64,000 nucleotides of DNA from positions 62,001-126,000 of the forward strand of contig NZ_JACHWH010000008.1 in the NCBI RefSeq assembly GCF_014191255.1. Direction: 5' to 3'. The translations under genes were made by a program, and so were the position numbers. The DNA comes from Amycolatopsis bartoniae. GTDB taxonomy: Bacteria > Actinomycetota > Actinomycetes > Mycobacteriales > Pseudonocardiaceae. How positions within the stretch are numbered: position 1 is the first letter of the stretch; the number at the start of each line of letters is the position of its first letter. Below, in pieces: positions 51,512 through 59,471 of the stretch. The notes beneath the pieces are model-generated. The model did not search any database. It saw only the letters and a list, made by a program, of their open reading frames with translations, and was not told the origin of the DNA.

Positions 51512-53082
51512 CTGCGTCCCGTGTGGACAGTCCGCGTGCCGAGGACGTAGAGATCGTCACGGTCACCGAGGTAGCCGGCGCCTTCGCTGTCCAGCAGCCG
51601 GCGTGCGGCCTCCCGGTCGTCGTCGCTGATGCGCTCCTCGAGCGCCTCGACGAGCCGGGCCACGTGCCTGACCACGAAGCGACGGACGGTTTCCGTGGTG
51701 GGCGCAGGGTGTTCCACCAGAGCGCTGAACGACCCGATCTCCCGCAGCCCGGCGCGGCTCAGCGCGGTGGTCCAGCCGTACGGCATGCGGACGCTGCCCT
51801 CCATCCCCGCCCGCATCTCGCCGAACCACTGTTCACGAGCGGCCAACAGGCGCCGCTCCAGCCCGGGCGCGCCGACGCCCAGATCCCACGGCAGGGTCTG
51901 CAGTTCGAGCCCACCCTCGGCGACGGCCAACACCCCACCAGGCTTCAGCGCGGAAGCGAGGCCGTCGATACCGGCCTGCTGGTCCGGCAGGTGGTGAACC
52001 ATCGAGGCGGCCCACACCAGATCCGCCTGGGGTACCACCTCCGCCAACGGCTGGGCTGCGACATCAGCAAGCACGGTTTCGATCCGCACCACGGCATTCC
52101 CGGGCTCCGACGTGCCACCGCCGCCCTGCGGGCTGCTATCGCAAGAGCCGGAAGGCGCCTCCGTGCCCTGCTGCCCGGAACCCCCACTCGCGGCGGCTCC
52201 GTGCCGAGCGCCGGGCAGCGCCTCATCCCCGGCCTGCTGCCGACCCCCGCCTGCTACGTCGGCGGCATCAGTCTCCTGCCGCAAGCTGCCAGCCGCCCCA
52301 CCACCGCTGACCTCACGCCGAGCACCGCCACTCACCTCAGTGACAGCGCCCTCCTGCCGCAGTCCACCGGCCTCCCGCAAGTCGTCACCAGCCGCACCAC
52401 CGACGACCTCCCGCCGTCCTCCACCCGCCATCTCAGGGGCAGCAGCCTCCCGCCGCCGCAAGTCGTCGATCGCAGCCTTACTGCCTTCGGCCTCCCGGCG
52501 AGCATCATCCGGTACCTCAGTGACAGCAGCTTCCCGCCGCAAGCCGTCAGGCAGCACCTCGCCACCGGCTTCCCGCCGCAAGCCATCGGCCGCTCCACCG
52601 CCAACGGCCTCCCGCCCAGCAACGCCACTCACCTCAGTGACAACGCCCTCCCGCCGCGGGTCACCGGCCTCTCGCCCTCGCAAGCTTCCATCCGTCGCAC
52701 CACCGGCGGCCTCCGGCCAAGCACCGCCCGCCACACCGGCATCCCGCCCCCGCGAGCGGGCAGCCCCCGCACCACCGGCCTCCCCCCGGCCGCCCACCCC
52801 AGCCACAGCGGCCGCAGCCGCCTCGGCGGCGACGGTCAGCAGCTCCGGCACAGCGTCCACCAGTACGAGCCTGCCGCCCCCTCGGGAGGCGAGCGCTGCG
52901 GCCAGCGCGGCGCTCATGCCGCCCGCTCCCGAGCCGGCGTCGACGATCGTCGCACCGGGTGGGAGTGGCGTGGTCAGGCGGTGGGCGATCTCGGCGAACG
53001 CCGCGGCGTGCAACGCGTCGCCGCGACGCAGGTCCGGGATCCTCGCGGCCCAGTCGATGTGGTCATGCGTGTGTGCCGCCAT
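51508..53082 (-). CDS. SAM-dependent methyltransferase interrupted by a repetitive insert
   Basis: 524-residue protein. The methyltransferase fold is present in two blocks: residues 1-90 (SAM motif I TIVDAGSGAGGMSAALAAAL, then RLVLVDAVPELL) and residues 331-524 (VRIETVLADVA, ADLVWAASMVHHL, LASALKPGGVLAVAEGG). Together these make a normal class I enzyme of about 285 residues. Between them lie about 235 residues of low-complexity Gly/Ala/Arg/Glu sequence with recurring words such as VTEVSG, ARREV and GLRREA. The frame is kept open throughout, so the protein is probably made. The insert falls after the second beta-strand, where a surface loop is expected. The substrate is unknown. Confidence 0.8.
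   Translation of the reverse strand: MAAHTHDHIDWAARIPDLRRGDALHAAAFAEIAHRLTTPLPPGATIVDAGSGAGGMSAALAAALASRGGGRLVLVDAVPELLTVAAEAAAAAVAGVGGRGEAGGAGAARSRGRDAGVAGGAWPEAAGGATDGSLRGREAGDPRREGVVTEVSGVAGREAVGGGAADGLRREAGGEVLPDGLRREAAVTEVPDDARREAEGSKAAIDDLRRREAAAPEMAGGGRREVVGGAAGDDLREAGGLRQEGAVTEVSGGARREVSGGGAAGSLRQETDAADVAGGGRQQAGDEALPGARHGAAASGGSGQQGTEAPSGSCDSSPQGGGGTSEPGNAVVRIETVLADVAAQPLAEVVPQADLVWAASMVHHLPDQQAGIDGLASALKPGGVLAVAEGGLELQTLPWDLGVGAPGLERRLLAAREQWFGEMRAGMEGSVRMPYGWTTALSRAGLREIGSFSALVEHPAPTTETVRRFVVRHVARLVEALEERISDDDREAARRLLDSEGAGYLGDRDDLYVLGTRTVHTGRR
52093..52800. repeat. Degenerate coding repeats inside methyltransferase gene
   Basis: The region carries recurrent words, e.g. the 12-mer ACCTCAGTGACA at 52334, 52514 and 52631 (plus strand), each followed by a similar GCCCTCC-GCCGC-type stretch. 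At protein level units of about 20-27 residues share VTEVSG..ARREV..GGAA..LRRE. The copies are diverged and unevenly spaced (180 and 117 bp). It keeps one open frame. Confidence 0.7.
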
Positions 53083-53115
53083 GCGCCCATTCAACACGAA
53101 CCCACGACGGCGAAC

Positions 53116-53155
53116 GGGGGTGTTCGCCACGAGCATTTCCGTGGCGAACACCCCC
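53116..53155 (-). terminator. Terminator between whiB7 operon and methyltransferase
   Basis: Perfect 15-bp arms GGGGGTGTTCGCCAC (53116-53130) and GTGGCGAACACCCCC (53141-53155) with a 10-nt loop, starting 9 bp past the stop of the 80-residue gene downstream of whiB7. Confidence 0.8.
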
Positions 53156-53163
53156 GCCGGCAC

Positions 53164-53406
53164 TCAGGAACGGTGGCGGTCGGCGCGCCGGGCCGCCCAG
53201 CGGGCCACGCGGTCCCACCGGCGGAATGACCGGTCGCGCCCGCGCGCCTGGTGGGCGCGCATCTCCTGGTGCATCTCCTGTATTCGGACTCTGGCCAGTT
53301 CTTCTTGCATCAACATCTCGATGATCTCCTTGGTCTGCACGGGCGTCGAGCTGGGCCGGACGCGCGCCGTGCGCGGCTGTTCGAAGGTGATGGGCTGGGC
53401 ACTCAT
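53164..53406 (-). CDS. Small basic protein coupled to whiB7
   Basis: 80-residue protein (MSAQPITFEQ...), with a central acidic helix KEIIEMLMQEELARVRIQEMHQEM and a strongly basic C-terminus (RAHQARGRDRSFRRWDRVARWAARRADRHRS). Its ATG overlaps the whiB7 stop by 4 nt, so it should be co-expressed whenever WhiB7 is induced. No known domain. It may bind RNA or ribosomes given its charge, but that is speculation. A strong hairpin terminator follows. Confidence 0.7.
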   Translation of the reverse strand: MSAQPITFEQPRTARVRPSSTPVQTKEIIEMLMQEELARVRIQEMHQEMRAHQARGRDRSFRRWDRVARWAARRADRHRS

Positions 53407-53813
53407 GCGGCAGCGCTCCGCTGCTCGCCCGAGTCGCTCCGCTGAAGGGGCTGCTGCTCGGTCGCGGGCTGGTCCACGACCGGGTGCTTCCGCGGACGTC
53501 CCCTGGGCCGCTTCCGCGCGACGATCACGCCGCGCTCGAAGATCTCGCCACCCCAGACACCCCACGGCTCCCGCCGGTCGAGCGCACCCGCCAGGCACGA
53601 CTGCCGGATGGGGCAGTCCGCGCACAGGCGCTTCGCCCGCTCCAGGTCCGCGGGTGACTCCGCGAACCACAGGTCGGCGTCCCCGGACCGGCAGGGCAGG
53701 TCCAGACCCGGCGAGACGGCCACGTCGAGCAGGTCACCGACTCCCACTGTGGTGGGTGCGGCGAACTCGGCGGGTAACGCCCCCTCTGACACGAAGGCGA
53801 TTGCCGATGACAT
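53403..53813 (-). CDS. whiB7: Transcriptional regulator WhiB7
   Basis: 136-residue Wbl protein. The four [4Fe-4S] ligands are Cys41, Cys64, Cys67 and Cys73 (C...CADCPIRQSC), followed by the Wbl turn GVWGGE and a C-terminal AT-hook RGRPRKH, which distinguishes WhiB7 from other Wbl proteins. WhiB7 partners with the primary sigma factor and activates intrinsic antibiotic-resistance genes in response to ribosome inhibitors. It is preceded by a leader of about 470 nt with a WhiB7-type promoter, an upstream ORF and a terminator hairpin. It overlaps an 80-residue gene downstream. Confidence 0.95.
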   Translation of the reverse strand: MSSAIAFVSEGALPAEFAAPTTVGVGDLLDVAVSPGLDLPCRSGDADLWFAESPADLERAKRLCADCPIRQSCLAGALDRREPWGVWGGEIFERGVIVARKRPRGRPRKHPVVDQPATEQQPLQRSDSGEQRSAAA

Positions 53814-53854
53814 CCCGTTCTCCTTTGTGTAGTAACGGTTTTCGGTTGTGGTGC

Positions 53855-53902
53855 AAAAACACGAAGGCCGCGGATCCGTGTAACGGTTCCGCGGCCTTCG
53901 TG
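53855..53902 (-). terminator. whiB7 leader attenuator
   Basis: On the minus strand CACGAAGGCCGCGGA and TCCGCGGCCTTCGTG form a perfect 15-bp stem with a 13-nt loop, followed at once by TTTTTG: a canonical intrinsic terminator 42 bp upstream of the whiB7 start. It should stop leader transcription unless the hairpin is prevented from forming. Confidence 0.85.
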
Positions 53903-53923
53903 AGCCTCATCCCTGAACGGGTG

Positions 53924-54187
53924 TCAGGGGCTTCGCTCTCGTCGAGGGGGCGGAACGTGAATCTTCGGCTGCTTGGTGGTCGGCAGATCGGCAGTGCGGA
54001 CGGCGGCGTTCGTCGCGACGACGACACCGAACACGTCCGTACGCACGAGGGCGAGGTGGCGCAGCCGCGCGGGAGTCCCCGCGGACAGCACACACGCCAT
54101 GGCCCGGCGCACACCGGTACCGTGCTCTGCCTGAGCGCCCATCGGAGCTGCGCTGGACAGCGTGGTGCCGCGGTTGCCGATCGTCAT
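53924..54187 (-). CDS. whiB7 leader upstream ORF
   Basis: 87-codon frame starting at ATG 54187 (GGAGA 5 nt upstream) and ending 22 nt before the attenuator stem. The peptide (MTIGNRGTTLSS... ending PPPRRERSP) has no known domain. In whiB7/wblC leaders, stalled translation of an upstream ORF prevents terminator formation, and the position here fits that model. An alternative start at 54199 is in frame. Whether the peptide itself is functional is unknown. Confidence 0.6.
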   Translation of the reverse strand: MTIGNRGTTLSSAAPMGAQAEHGTGVRRAMACVLSAGTPARLRHLALVRTDVFGVVVATNAAVRTADLPTTKQPKIHVPPPRRERSP

Positions 54188-54284
54188 GTAGATCTCCATC
54201 TCCCGGGGCACCTCCTTCCGCTGTCCGCTCATCGCTCGCGACGACGGGCGTTGTCCTTCCGGGCGTTGCTCACCCGGCCTGTGC

Positions 54285-54322
54285 AGGCTATTGCTCCTGG
54301 CCAGGCGGCGGCAACTCATTTT
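54285..54322 (-). promoter_or_regulatory. WhiB7-type promoter of whiB7
   Basis: On the minus strand: the AT-rich box AAAAT (54322-54318), then GAG, a -35 TTGCCG (54314-54309), an 18-bp spacer and a -10 TAGCCT (54290-54285). WhiB7-dependent promoters have exactly this AT box 3 bp upstream of the -35 element, so positive autoregulation is likely. Confidence 0.7.
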
Positions 54323-54398
54323 CCCGAGGAATCACCGAACCGACGAAGATCCCGCTCCGCACGGCGGTTCCGCCGCACGAATCACGCCCTCCACGCGG

Positions 54399-56486
54399 TC
54401 AACGCTCACCCTGGATGACGGCGAGGACGTCATCGCCGTACTTCGTCACCTTGCCCGGCCCGATCCCGGAGATCGACACCAGCCCGCCGCGGTCCACCGG
54501 CTGCTGCTCGGCGATCGCGAGCAGCGTCGCGTCGGTGAACACCACGAACGGCGGCACCTTCAGCTCTTTCGCCCGCTCCTGGCGCCATTCCTTCAGCCGC
54601 TCGAACAGCTCGATGTCCACATTGGACGGACACCGTCGGCAGCGGCCGAGCTTGATCTCCATCGTGTCCAGCAGCGGCCGGTCGCACAACCGGCACCGCG
54701 GCTTCGGCCCGCTCTTGCCCGCCTGCGCACGCGGAACCCGCGCCGCCGGGTGTTGCTCCGGCAACAACCCGTACAGGAAACGGCTGCGGCGGCGGTTGCG
54801 CCGCCCGCCCGGGTGCCGCGACAACGACCACGACAGCCACAGGTGCTCGCGCGCCCGCGTGACGCCGACGTAGAACAGCCGCCGCTCCTCCTCGATCGCG
54901 TTGTCGTCCCCGTCCGCGTGCAGGATCGGCATGGTGCCCTCGGACAACCCGACGAGGAACACCGCGTCCCACTCCAGGCCCTTCGCCGCGTGCAGCGACG
55001 CCAGCGTGACGCCCTCGACCGTCGGCGGGTGCTGGGCCGACGCGCGCTGCTCCAGCTCGGCCACGTACCGCGGCAGGTCCGCGCCCTCGACCGTGGCGGC
55101 GAGCTCCTCCGCGACCTCGACCAGCGACAGCAGCGCGTCCCACCGCTCCTTCGCCGCGCCACCGGCCGGCGGCTGGTCCGTCAGCCCCACCCGCGAGAGC
55201 ACCGACCGGACGGCGGTGACCAGCTCGGTCGGCGGCGGATCGGCAGCCGCCGTGCGCAGCGAGACCATCGCCTGGCGCACCTCGCGCCGGTCGAAGAACC
55301 GCTCCCCGCCCCGTACCAGGTACGGGACCCCCACCTGGGCCAGCGCCTGCTCGTACCCCTCCGACTGCGCGTTGATCCGGTACAGGATCGCGATCTCGCT
55401 CGCGGCCACCCCGGCGTCGAGCAGCGTGCGCACACGGGCCGCGACGGCCGCCGCCTCGGTGGGCTCGTCCTCGAACTCCGCGAACCTCGGCTCCGGCCCC
55501 GGCGGCCGCTGCCCGACCAGCCGCAGCCGCGAGCCCGCCGGGCGGTTGCGCGCCGCACCGATCACCTTGTTGGCCAGCTCCACCACCTGCGGCGTCGAGC
55601 GGTAGTCGCGTTCGAGCCGCACCACCGTCGCCTCGGGGAAGCGCCGGGTGAACTCCAGCAGCGGGCGCGGGGAGGCGCCGCCGAACGAGTAGATCGTCTG
55701 GTTCGCGTCGCCGACCACCGTCAGGTCGTCCCGCCCGCCGAGCCACGCGTCGAGCAGGCGCTGCTGCAGCGGGGTGACGTCCTGGTACTCGTCGACGATG
55801 AAGCAGCGGTACCGGTCGCGGAACTCGCGGGCGACCTCCGCGTTCTCCTCCAGCACCGCCGTGGTGTGCAGCAGGAGGTCGTCGAAGTCGAGGACCTGCG
55901 CGGAGTTCTTCAGCTTCTCGTACGCCCGGTAGACCTCGGCGACCTGCTGCGGCGCCGCCGGGCTGTCCCGCTGCACCCGCACGGCCGTTGCCGGATAGTC
56001 GTCCGGGCTGATGAGCGAAGCCTTGGCCCACTCGATCTCGCTCGCCAGGTCCCGCAGCAGCTCCGCGTCGGTGCCCAGCCCGGCGCGCTGCGCGGCCTGC
56101 CCCACCAGGCGCAGCTTGCCTTCGAGCAGGTCCCACAGCCTGTCCCCGACCACCCGCGGCCAGAAGTACCGCAGCTGCCGCCGGGCCGCCGCGTGGAACG
56201 TGAGCGCCTGCGCGCCCTCCACGCCGAGCGCCCGCAGCCGGGTGCGCATCTCCCCCGCCGCCCGCGTGGTGAAGGTGACCGCGAGCACCTGTCCCGGCGC
56301 GACGTGACCCGAGCTGATCAGGTGCGCGATGCGATGCGTGATCGTGCGCGTCTTCCCCGTGCCCGCGCCCGCGAGCACGCACACCGGCCCCCGCGGGGCG
56401 ACGGCGGCGGCGCGTTGTTCGGGGTCGAGCCCGTCCAGCAGGCCCGGCCTGTTCGTGCGAGGAGGTGCGTCAACCACGACAGGCAT
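54399..56486 (-). CDS. uvrD2: ATP-dependent DNA helicase UvrD2
   Basis: 695-residue superfamily 1 helicase. It contains Q-motif LDPEQRAAA, Walker A AGAGTGKTRTI near residue 39-48, Ia VTFTTRAAGEMRTRL, Walker B VDEYQD, motif III GDANQTIYSFGGA, IV RLERDYRSTPQV, V TLASLHAAKGLEWDAVFLVG and VI RRLFYVGVTRAREHL. The C-terminal tetracysteine (CRLCDRP, GRCRRCPS) precedes an HRDC domain (FVVFTDATLLAIAEQQP), the UvrD2 architecture. It is divergent from the DUF4191 gene. It is essential as a repair helicase in mycobacteria. Confidence 0.96.
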   Translation of the reverse strand: MPVVVDAPPRTNRPGLLDGLDPEQRAAAVAPRGPVCVLAGAGTGKTRTITHRIAHLISSGHVAPGQVLAVTFTTRAAGEMRTRLRALGVEGAQALTFHAAARRQLRYFWPRVVGDRLWDLLEGKLRLVGQAAQRAGLGTDAELLRDLASEIEWAKASLISPDDYPATAVRVQRDSPAAPQQVAEVYRAYEKLKNSAQVLDFDDLLLHTTAVLEENAEVAREFRDRYRCFIVDEYQDVTPLQQRLLDAWLGGRDDLTVVGDANQTIYSFGGASPRPLLEFTRRFPEATVVRLERDYRSTPQVVELANKVIGAARNRPAGSRLRLVGQRPPGPEPRFAEFEDEPTEAAAVAARVRTLLDAGVAASEIAILYRINAQSEGYEQALAQVGVPYLVRGGERFFDRREVRQAMVSLRTAAADPPPTELVTAVRSVLSRVGLTDQPPAGGAAKERWDALLSLVEVAEELAATVEGADLPRYVAELEQRASAQHPPTVEGVTLASLHAAKGLEWDAVFLVGLSEGTMPILHADGDDNAIEEERRLFYVGVTRAREHLWLSWSLSRHPGGRRNRRRSRFLYGLLPEQHPAARVPRAQAGKSGPKPRCRLCDRPLLDTMEIKLGRCRRCPSNVDIELFERLKEWRQERAKELKVPPFVVFTDATLLAIAEQQPVDRGGLVSISGIGPGKVTKYGDDVLAVIQGER

Positions 56487-56543
56487 CCTCGCAGAGGGGG
56501 CCGACAGATTCCGCGAAGCCCACCCGCCCGTATCCTGGGTCAT

Positions 56544-57272
56544 ATGGCGGGAAAGCAGGACAAAGAAGCTGCCAAGCAGGCCAAGCGGGAGAAGCGCGCG
56601 GCAGGCAAGGCGCGGCGCGGGCAGATCTTCGAGGCGTTCAAGATGCAGCGCCGGGAGGACAAGGCGCTCATCCCCTGGATGCTCGGCTCCATCCTGGTGG
56701 TGGCCGGTGTCGTGTTCGGCATCGGGTTCATCTTCAACCTGCAGTGGGTCCTGCTGCCGCTCGGGATCGTGCTCGGCATCCTGGCCGCGGTGATCATCTT
56801 CGGCCGCCGCGTGCAGAAGACGGTCTACACGAAGGCCGAGGGGCAGCCCGGTGCGGCAGGCTGGGCGCTGGACAACATGCGCGGCCGCTGGCGAGTGACG
56901 CAGACCGTCGCCGCCACCACGCAGCTCGACGCCGTGCACCGGGTGCTCGGCGCACCCGGCGTCGTCCTCGTCGGCGAGGGCGCTCCGCACCGGGTGCGCA
57001 ACCTCGTGCAGCAGGAGAAGAAGCGCGTCGCCCGGCTGGTCGGCGACACCCCGATCTACGACATCATCGTGGGCAACGACGAGGGCCAGGTCCCGCTGCG
57101 CCGCCTCGGGCCGCACCTGATGAAGCTGCCGCGCAACCTCCGGCCCGCCCAGGTGGACGCGCTCGAGGCCAAGCTCGCGGCGCTCGGCAACCGCGGCGCC
57201 GCGATGCCCAAGGGCCCGATGCCGCAGGGCGCGAAGATGCGCAACGTGCAGCGCGCCGCCCGCCGCCGCTGA
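56544..57272 (+). CDS. DUF4191 membrane protein
   Basis: 242-residue protein with a highly charged N-terminus (KQDKEAAKQAKREKRAAGKARRGQIFEAFKMQRREDK), two adjacent membrane segments (about 46-88) and a cytoplasmic or external domain with RGRWRVTQTVAATTQLDAVHRVLGAPGVVLVGEG and KKRVARLVGDTPIYDIIVG, all typical of DUF4191 (Rv2219). It converges on the RDD gene and precedes glnA, as in mycobacteria. Confidence 0.9.
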   Translation: MAGKQDKEAAKQAKREKRAAGKARRGQIFEAFKMQRREDKALIPWMLGSILVVAGVVFGIGFIFNLQWVLLPLGIVLGILAAVIIFGRRVQKTVYTKAEGQPGAAGWALDNMRGRWRVTQTVAATTQLDAVHRVLGAPGVVLVGEGAPHRVRNLVQQEKKRVARLVGDTPIYDIIVGNDEGQVPLRRLGPHLMKLPRNLRPAQVDALEAKLAALGNRGAAMPKGPMPQGAKMRNVQRAARRR

Positions 57273-57322
57273 CAGCACACGCGAAGAAGAGGGGACGCCG
57301 CCCGGCGTCCCCTCTTCTTCGT

Positions 57323-57808
57323 TCAGCGCATTCGCACCACGACGGTGCCGGTCAGCCGGTCCAGCCAGCTGCGGCCGTCGACGTTGCGCACCACCGCCGG
57401 GATGATCAGGCAGGTCAGCGCGGCCCGCACGACCGCCCGCCACAGCCCCACGATCGCCCCGCCGTCTAGTCGCGCAACCCGGATGCCGGTCACCGCCATG
57501 CCGGGCGTGAACCCGGAGAACGACACCGGGACCAGCGTGAGCACCGCCCACACGACGCCGGACCACAGGTTGTAGTTCTCCATCACCTGGGGGTTCTGCC
57601 ACTCCGGGTGGATGAACAACGACGTCACGAGCGACGCGAGCACCAGGTCGAGCACCAGCGCCAGCAGCCGCGAACCGCCCCCCGCCACCGACCGCGGGCC
57701 GCTTTCGGGCAGGCCCAGGCGCTCTCCGCGCCAGCGCGGTGGCTCCTGGTCACCGGTCCCGAGGCCGGTAGGGGAGCCCGACAACCACTCTCCGGTCCAT
57801 CTCGCCAC
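57323..57808 (-). CDS. RDD-family membrane protein
   Basis: 161-residue protein with an N-terminal disordered part and three membrane segments. The RDD block is SRLLALVLDLVLASLVTSLF, and FSGFTPGMAVTGIRVARLDGG is the conserved G.tpGk...gl.v segment. The start is GTG 57808. It is divergent from glnA (spacing 173 bp), matching Rv2219A next to glnA1. Confidence 0.85.
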   Translation of the reverse strand: MARWTGEWLSGSPTGLGTGDQEPPRWRGERLGLPESGPRSVAGGGSRLLALVLDLVLASLVTSLFIHPEWQNPQVMENYNLWSGVVWAVLTLVPVSFSGFTPGMAVTGIRVARLDGGAIVGLWRAVVRAALTCLIIPAVVRNVDGRSWLDRLTGTVVVRMR

Positions 57809-57876
57809 ACCATCAGGGTATGCCACCTGCGGAAATCGGCTCCCTCGCGGGCGGGCGCCCGGATTCGCACCGCCCG

Positions 57877-57914
57877 TTAACATCCGCGAAACATACGGGT
57901 GACGGTCGGGCAAC
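57877..57914 (+). promoter_or_regulatory. GlnR box upstream of glnA
   Basis: TTAAC-n6-GAAAC-n6-GTGAC-n6-GCAAC: four boxes with exact 6-bp spacers, matching the actinobacterial GlnR consensus of alternating GTnAC and GAAAC sites. It ends 67 bp before the glnA start. A -10-like TAGCTT lies at 57926-57931. It indicates nitrogen-dependent control of glnA. Confidence 0.85.
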
Positions 57915-57981
57915 ACCGCACTCCTAGCTTGAACCGAAGAGAGTACTGCCCCCGGCAATACAGTTGAAGGAGTTACAGAGG

Positions 57982-59406
57982 GTGTCCACTACTCCAGAAG
58001 ATATCCAACGTCTCATCACTGATGAGAACGTGCAGTTTGTCGATGTCAGGTTCTGCGACCTGCCGGGCGTCATGCAGCACTTCACCGTTCCCGCGAAGGC
58101 GTTCGACCTGGACGCGTTCGAGGAGGGCCTCGCGTTCGACGGCTCGTCCGTGCGCGGCTTCCAGTCGATCCACGAGTCGGACATGCTCCTGCTGCCCGAC
58201 CCGGAGACCGCGCGGATCGACCCGTTCCGCAAGGAGAAGACTCTCGCCCTCAACTTCTTCGTGCACGACCCCTTCACCCGCGAGGCGTACAGCCGCGACC
58301 CGCGCAACATCGCGCGCAAGGCCGAGCAGTACATCGCCGAGTCGGGCGTGGCGGACACCGTGTTCTTCGGCCCCGAGGCCGAGTTCTACATCTTCGACTC
58401 CGTGCGCTTCAACTCCGCCGAGAACGGCACCTTCCACGAGATCGACTCGGTCGAGGGCTGGTGGAACACCGGCCGCGAGGAAGAGGGCGGCAACCGCGGG
58501 TACAAGACCAAGTTCAAGGGCGGCTACTTCCCCGTCCCGCCGGTCGACCACTACGCCGACCTGCGTGACGAGATCAGCCTGAACCTGATCAACTCCGGCT
58601 TCGAGCTCGAGCGCGCGCACCACGAGGTGGGCACCGCCGGCCAGGCCGAGATCAACTACAAGTTCAACACGCTGCTGCACGCGGCCGACGACCTGATGCT
58701 CTTCAAGTACATCGTGAAGAACACCGCGTGGAACGCCGGCAAGACCGCGACCTTCATGCCGAAGCCCCTCTTCGGCGACAACGGCTCGGGTATGCACTGC
58801 CACCAGTCGCTGTGGAAGGACGGCCAGCCGCTGTTCTACGACGAGTCCGGTTACGCCGGCCTGTCGGACACCGCGCGTCACTACATCGGCGGCATCCTGG
58901 CCCACGCGCCGAGCCTGCTCGCGTTCACCAACCCGACGGTGAACTCGTACCACCGCCTGGTGCCGGGCTACGAGGCGCCGGTCAGCCTGGTGTACTCGCA
59001 GCGCAACCGCTCCGCCTGCGTGCGTATCCCGATCACGGGCACCAACGCCAAGGCCAAGCGCATCGAGTTCCGCTGCCCCGACTCGTCGGGCAACCCGTAC
59101 CTGGCCTTCGCCGCCATGATGATGGCCGGCCTGGACGGCATCAAGAACAAGATCGAGCCTGCGGAGCCGATCGACAAGGACCTGTACGAGCTGCCGCCCG
59201 AGGAGGCCAAGGACGTCAAGCAGGTCCCGGCCGACCTGGGCACGGTGCTCGACACCCTCGAAGCCGACCACGACTTCCTCACCGAGGGCGGCGTGTTCAC
59301 GCCCGACCTGATCGAGACGTGGATCTCGATCAAGCGGGAGACGGAGATCGACCCGCTGCGGCTGCGCCCGCACCCGTACGAGTTCGCGCTTTACTACGAC
59401 GTGTAA
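57982..59406 (+). CDS. glnA: Glutamine synthetase type I
   Basis: 474-residue GlnA1-type enzyme. It shows [17 protein letters not shown] near residue 52, [12 protein letters not shown] (metal Glu), [13 protein letters not shown], the ATP-binding [32 protein letters not shown] and the adenylylation site DLYELPPEE with Tyr about 402. The start is GTG 57982 with GAAGGAG upstream; TTG 57964 is less likely. Activity is controlled by GlnE (end of this window) through that Tyr, and transcription by the GlnR box. Confidence 0.97.
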   Translation: MSTTPEDIQRLITDENVQFVDVRFCDLPGVMQHFTVPAKAFDLDAFEEGLAFDGSSVRGFQSIHESDMLLLPDPETARIDPFRKEKTLALNFFVHDPFTREAYSRDPRNIARKAEQYIAESGVADTVFFGPEAEFYIFDSVRFNSAENGTFHEIDSVEGWWNTGREEEGGNRGYKTKFKGGYFPVPPVDHYADLRDEISLNLINSGFELERAHHEVGTAGQAEINYKFNTLLHAADDLMLFKYIVKNTAWNAGKTATFMPKPLFGDNGSGMHCHQSLWKDGQPLFYDESGYAGLSDTARHYIGGILAHAPSLLAFTNPTVNSYHRLVPGYEAPVSLVYSQRNRSACVRIPITGTNAKAKRIEFRCPDSSGNPYLAFAAMMMAGLDGIKNKIEPAEPIDKDLYELPPEEAKDVKQVPADLGTVLDTLEADHDFLTEGGVFTPDLIETWISIKRETEIDPLRLRPHPYEFALYYDV

Positions 59407-59446
59407 GTCGTAGCGCACCCCGGGACACGCCGGCGGTGAGGAGCGG

Positions 59447-59470
59447 AAAACGCCCTCGCCGTCGGCGTTT
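59447..59470. terminator. Terminator after glnA
   Basis: AAAACGCC (59447-59454) and GGCGTTT (59464-59470) form a stem followed by CTTATTT, with A-runs on the other side, so it can serve both glnA and the convergent TetR gene whose stop is at 59472. Confidence 0.7.
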
Positions 59471-59471
59471 C

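Noticed and set aside
53734-54114. Alternative 126-codon minus-strand frame crossing the whiB7 leader terminator and start
   Set aside because: It would have to read through the attenuator and overlap whiB7 in another frame; no Shine-Dalgarno.
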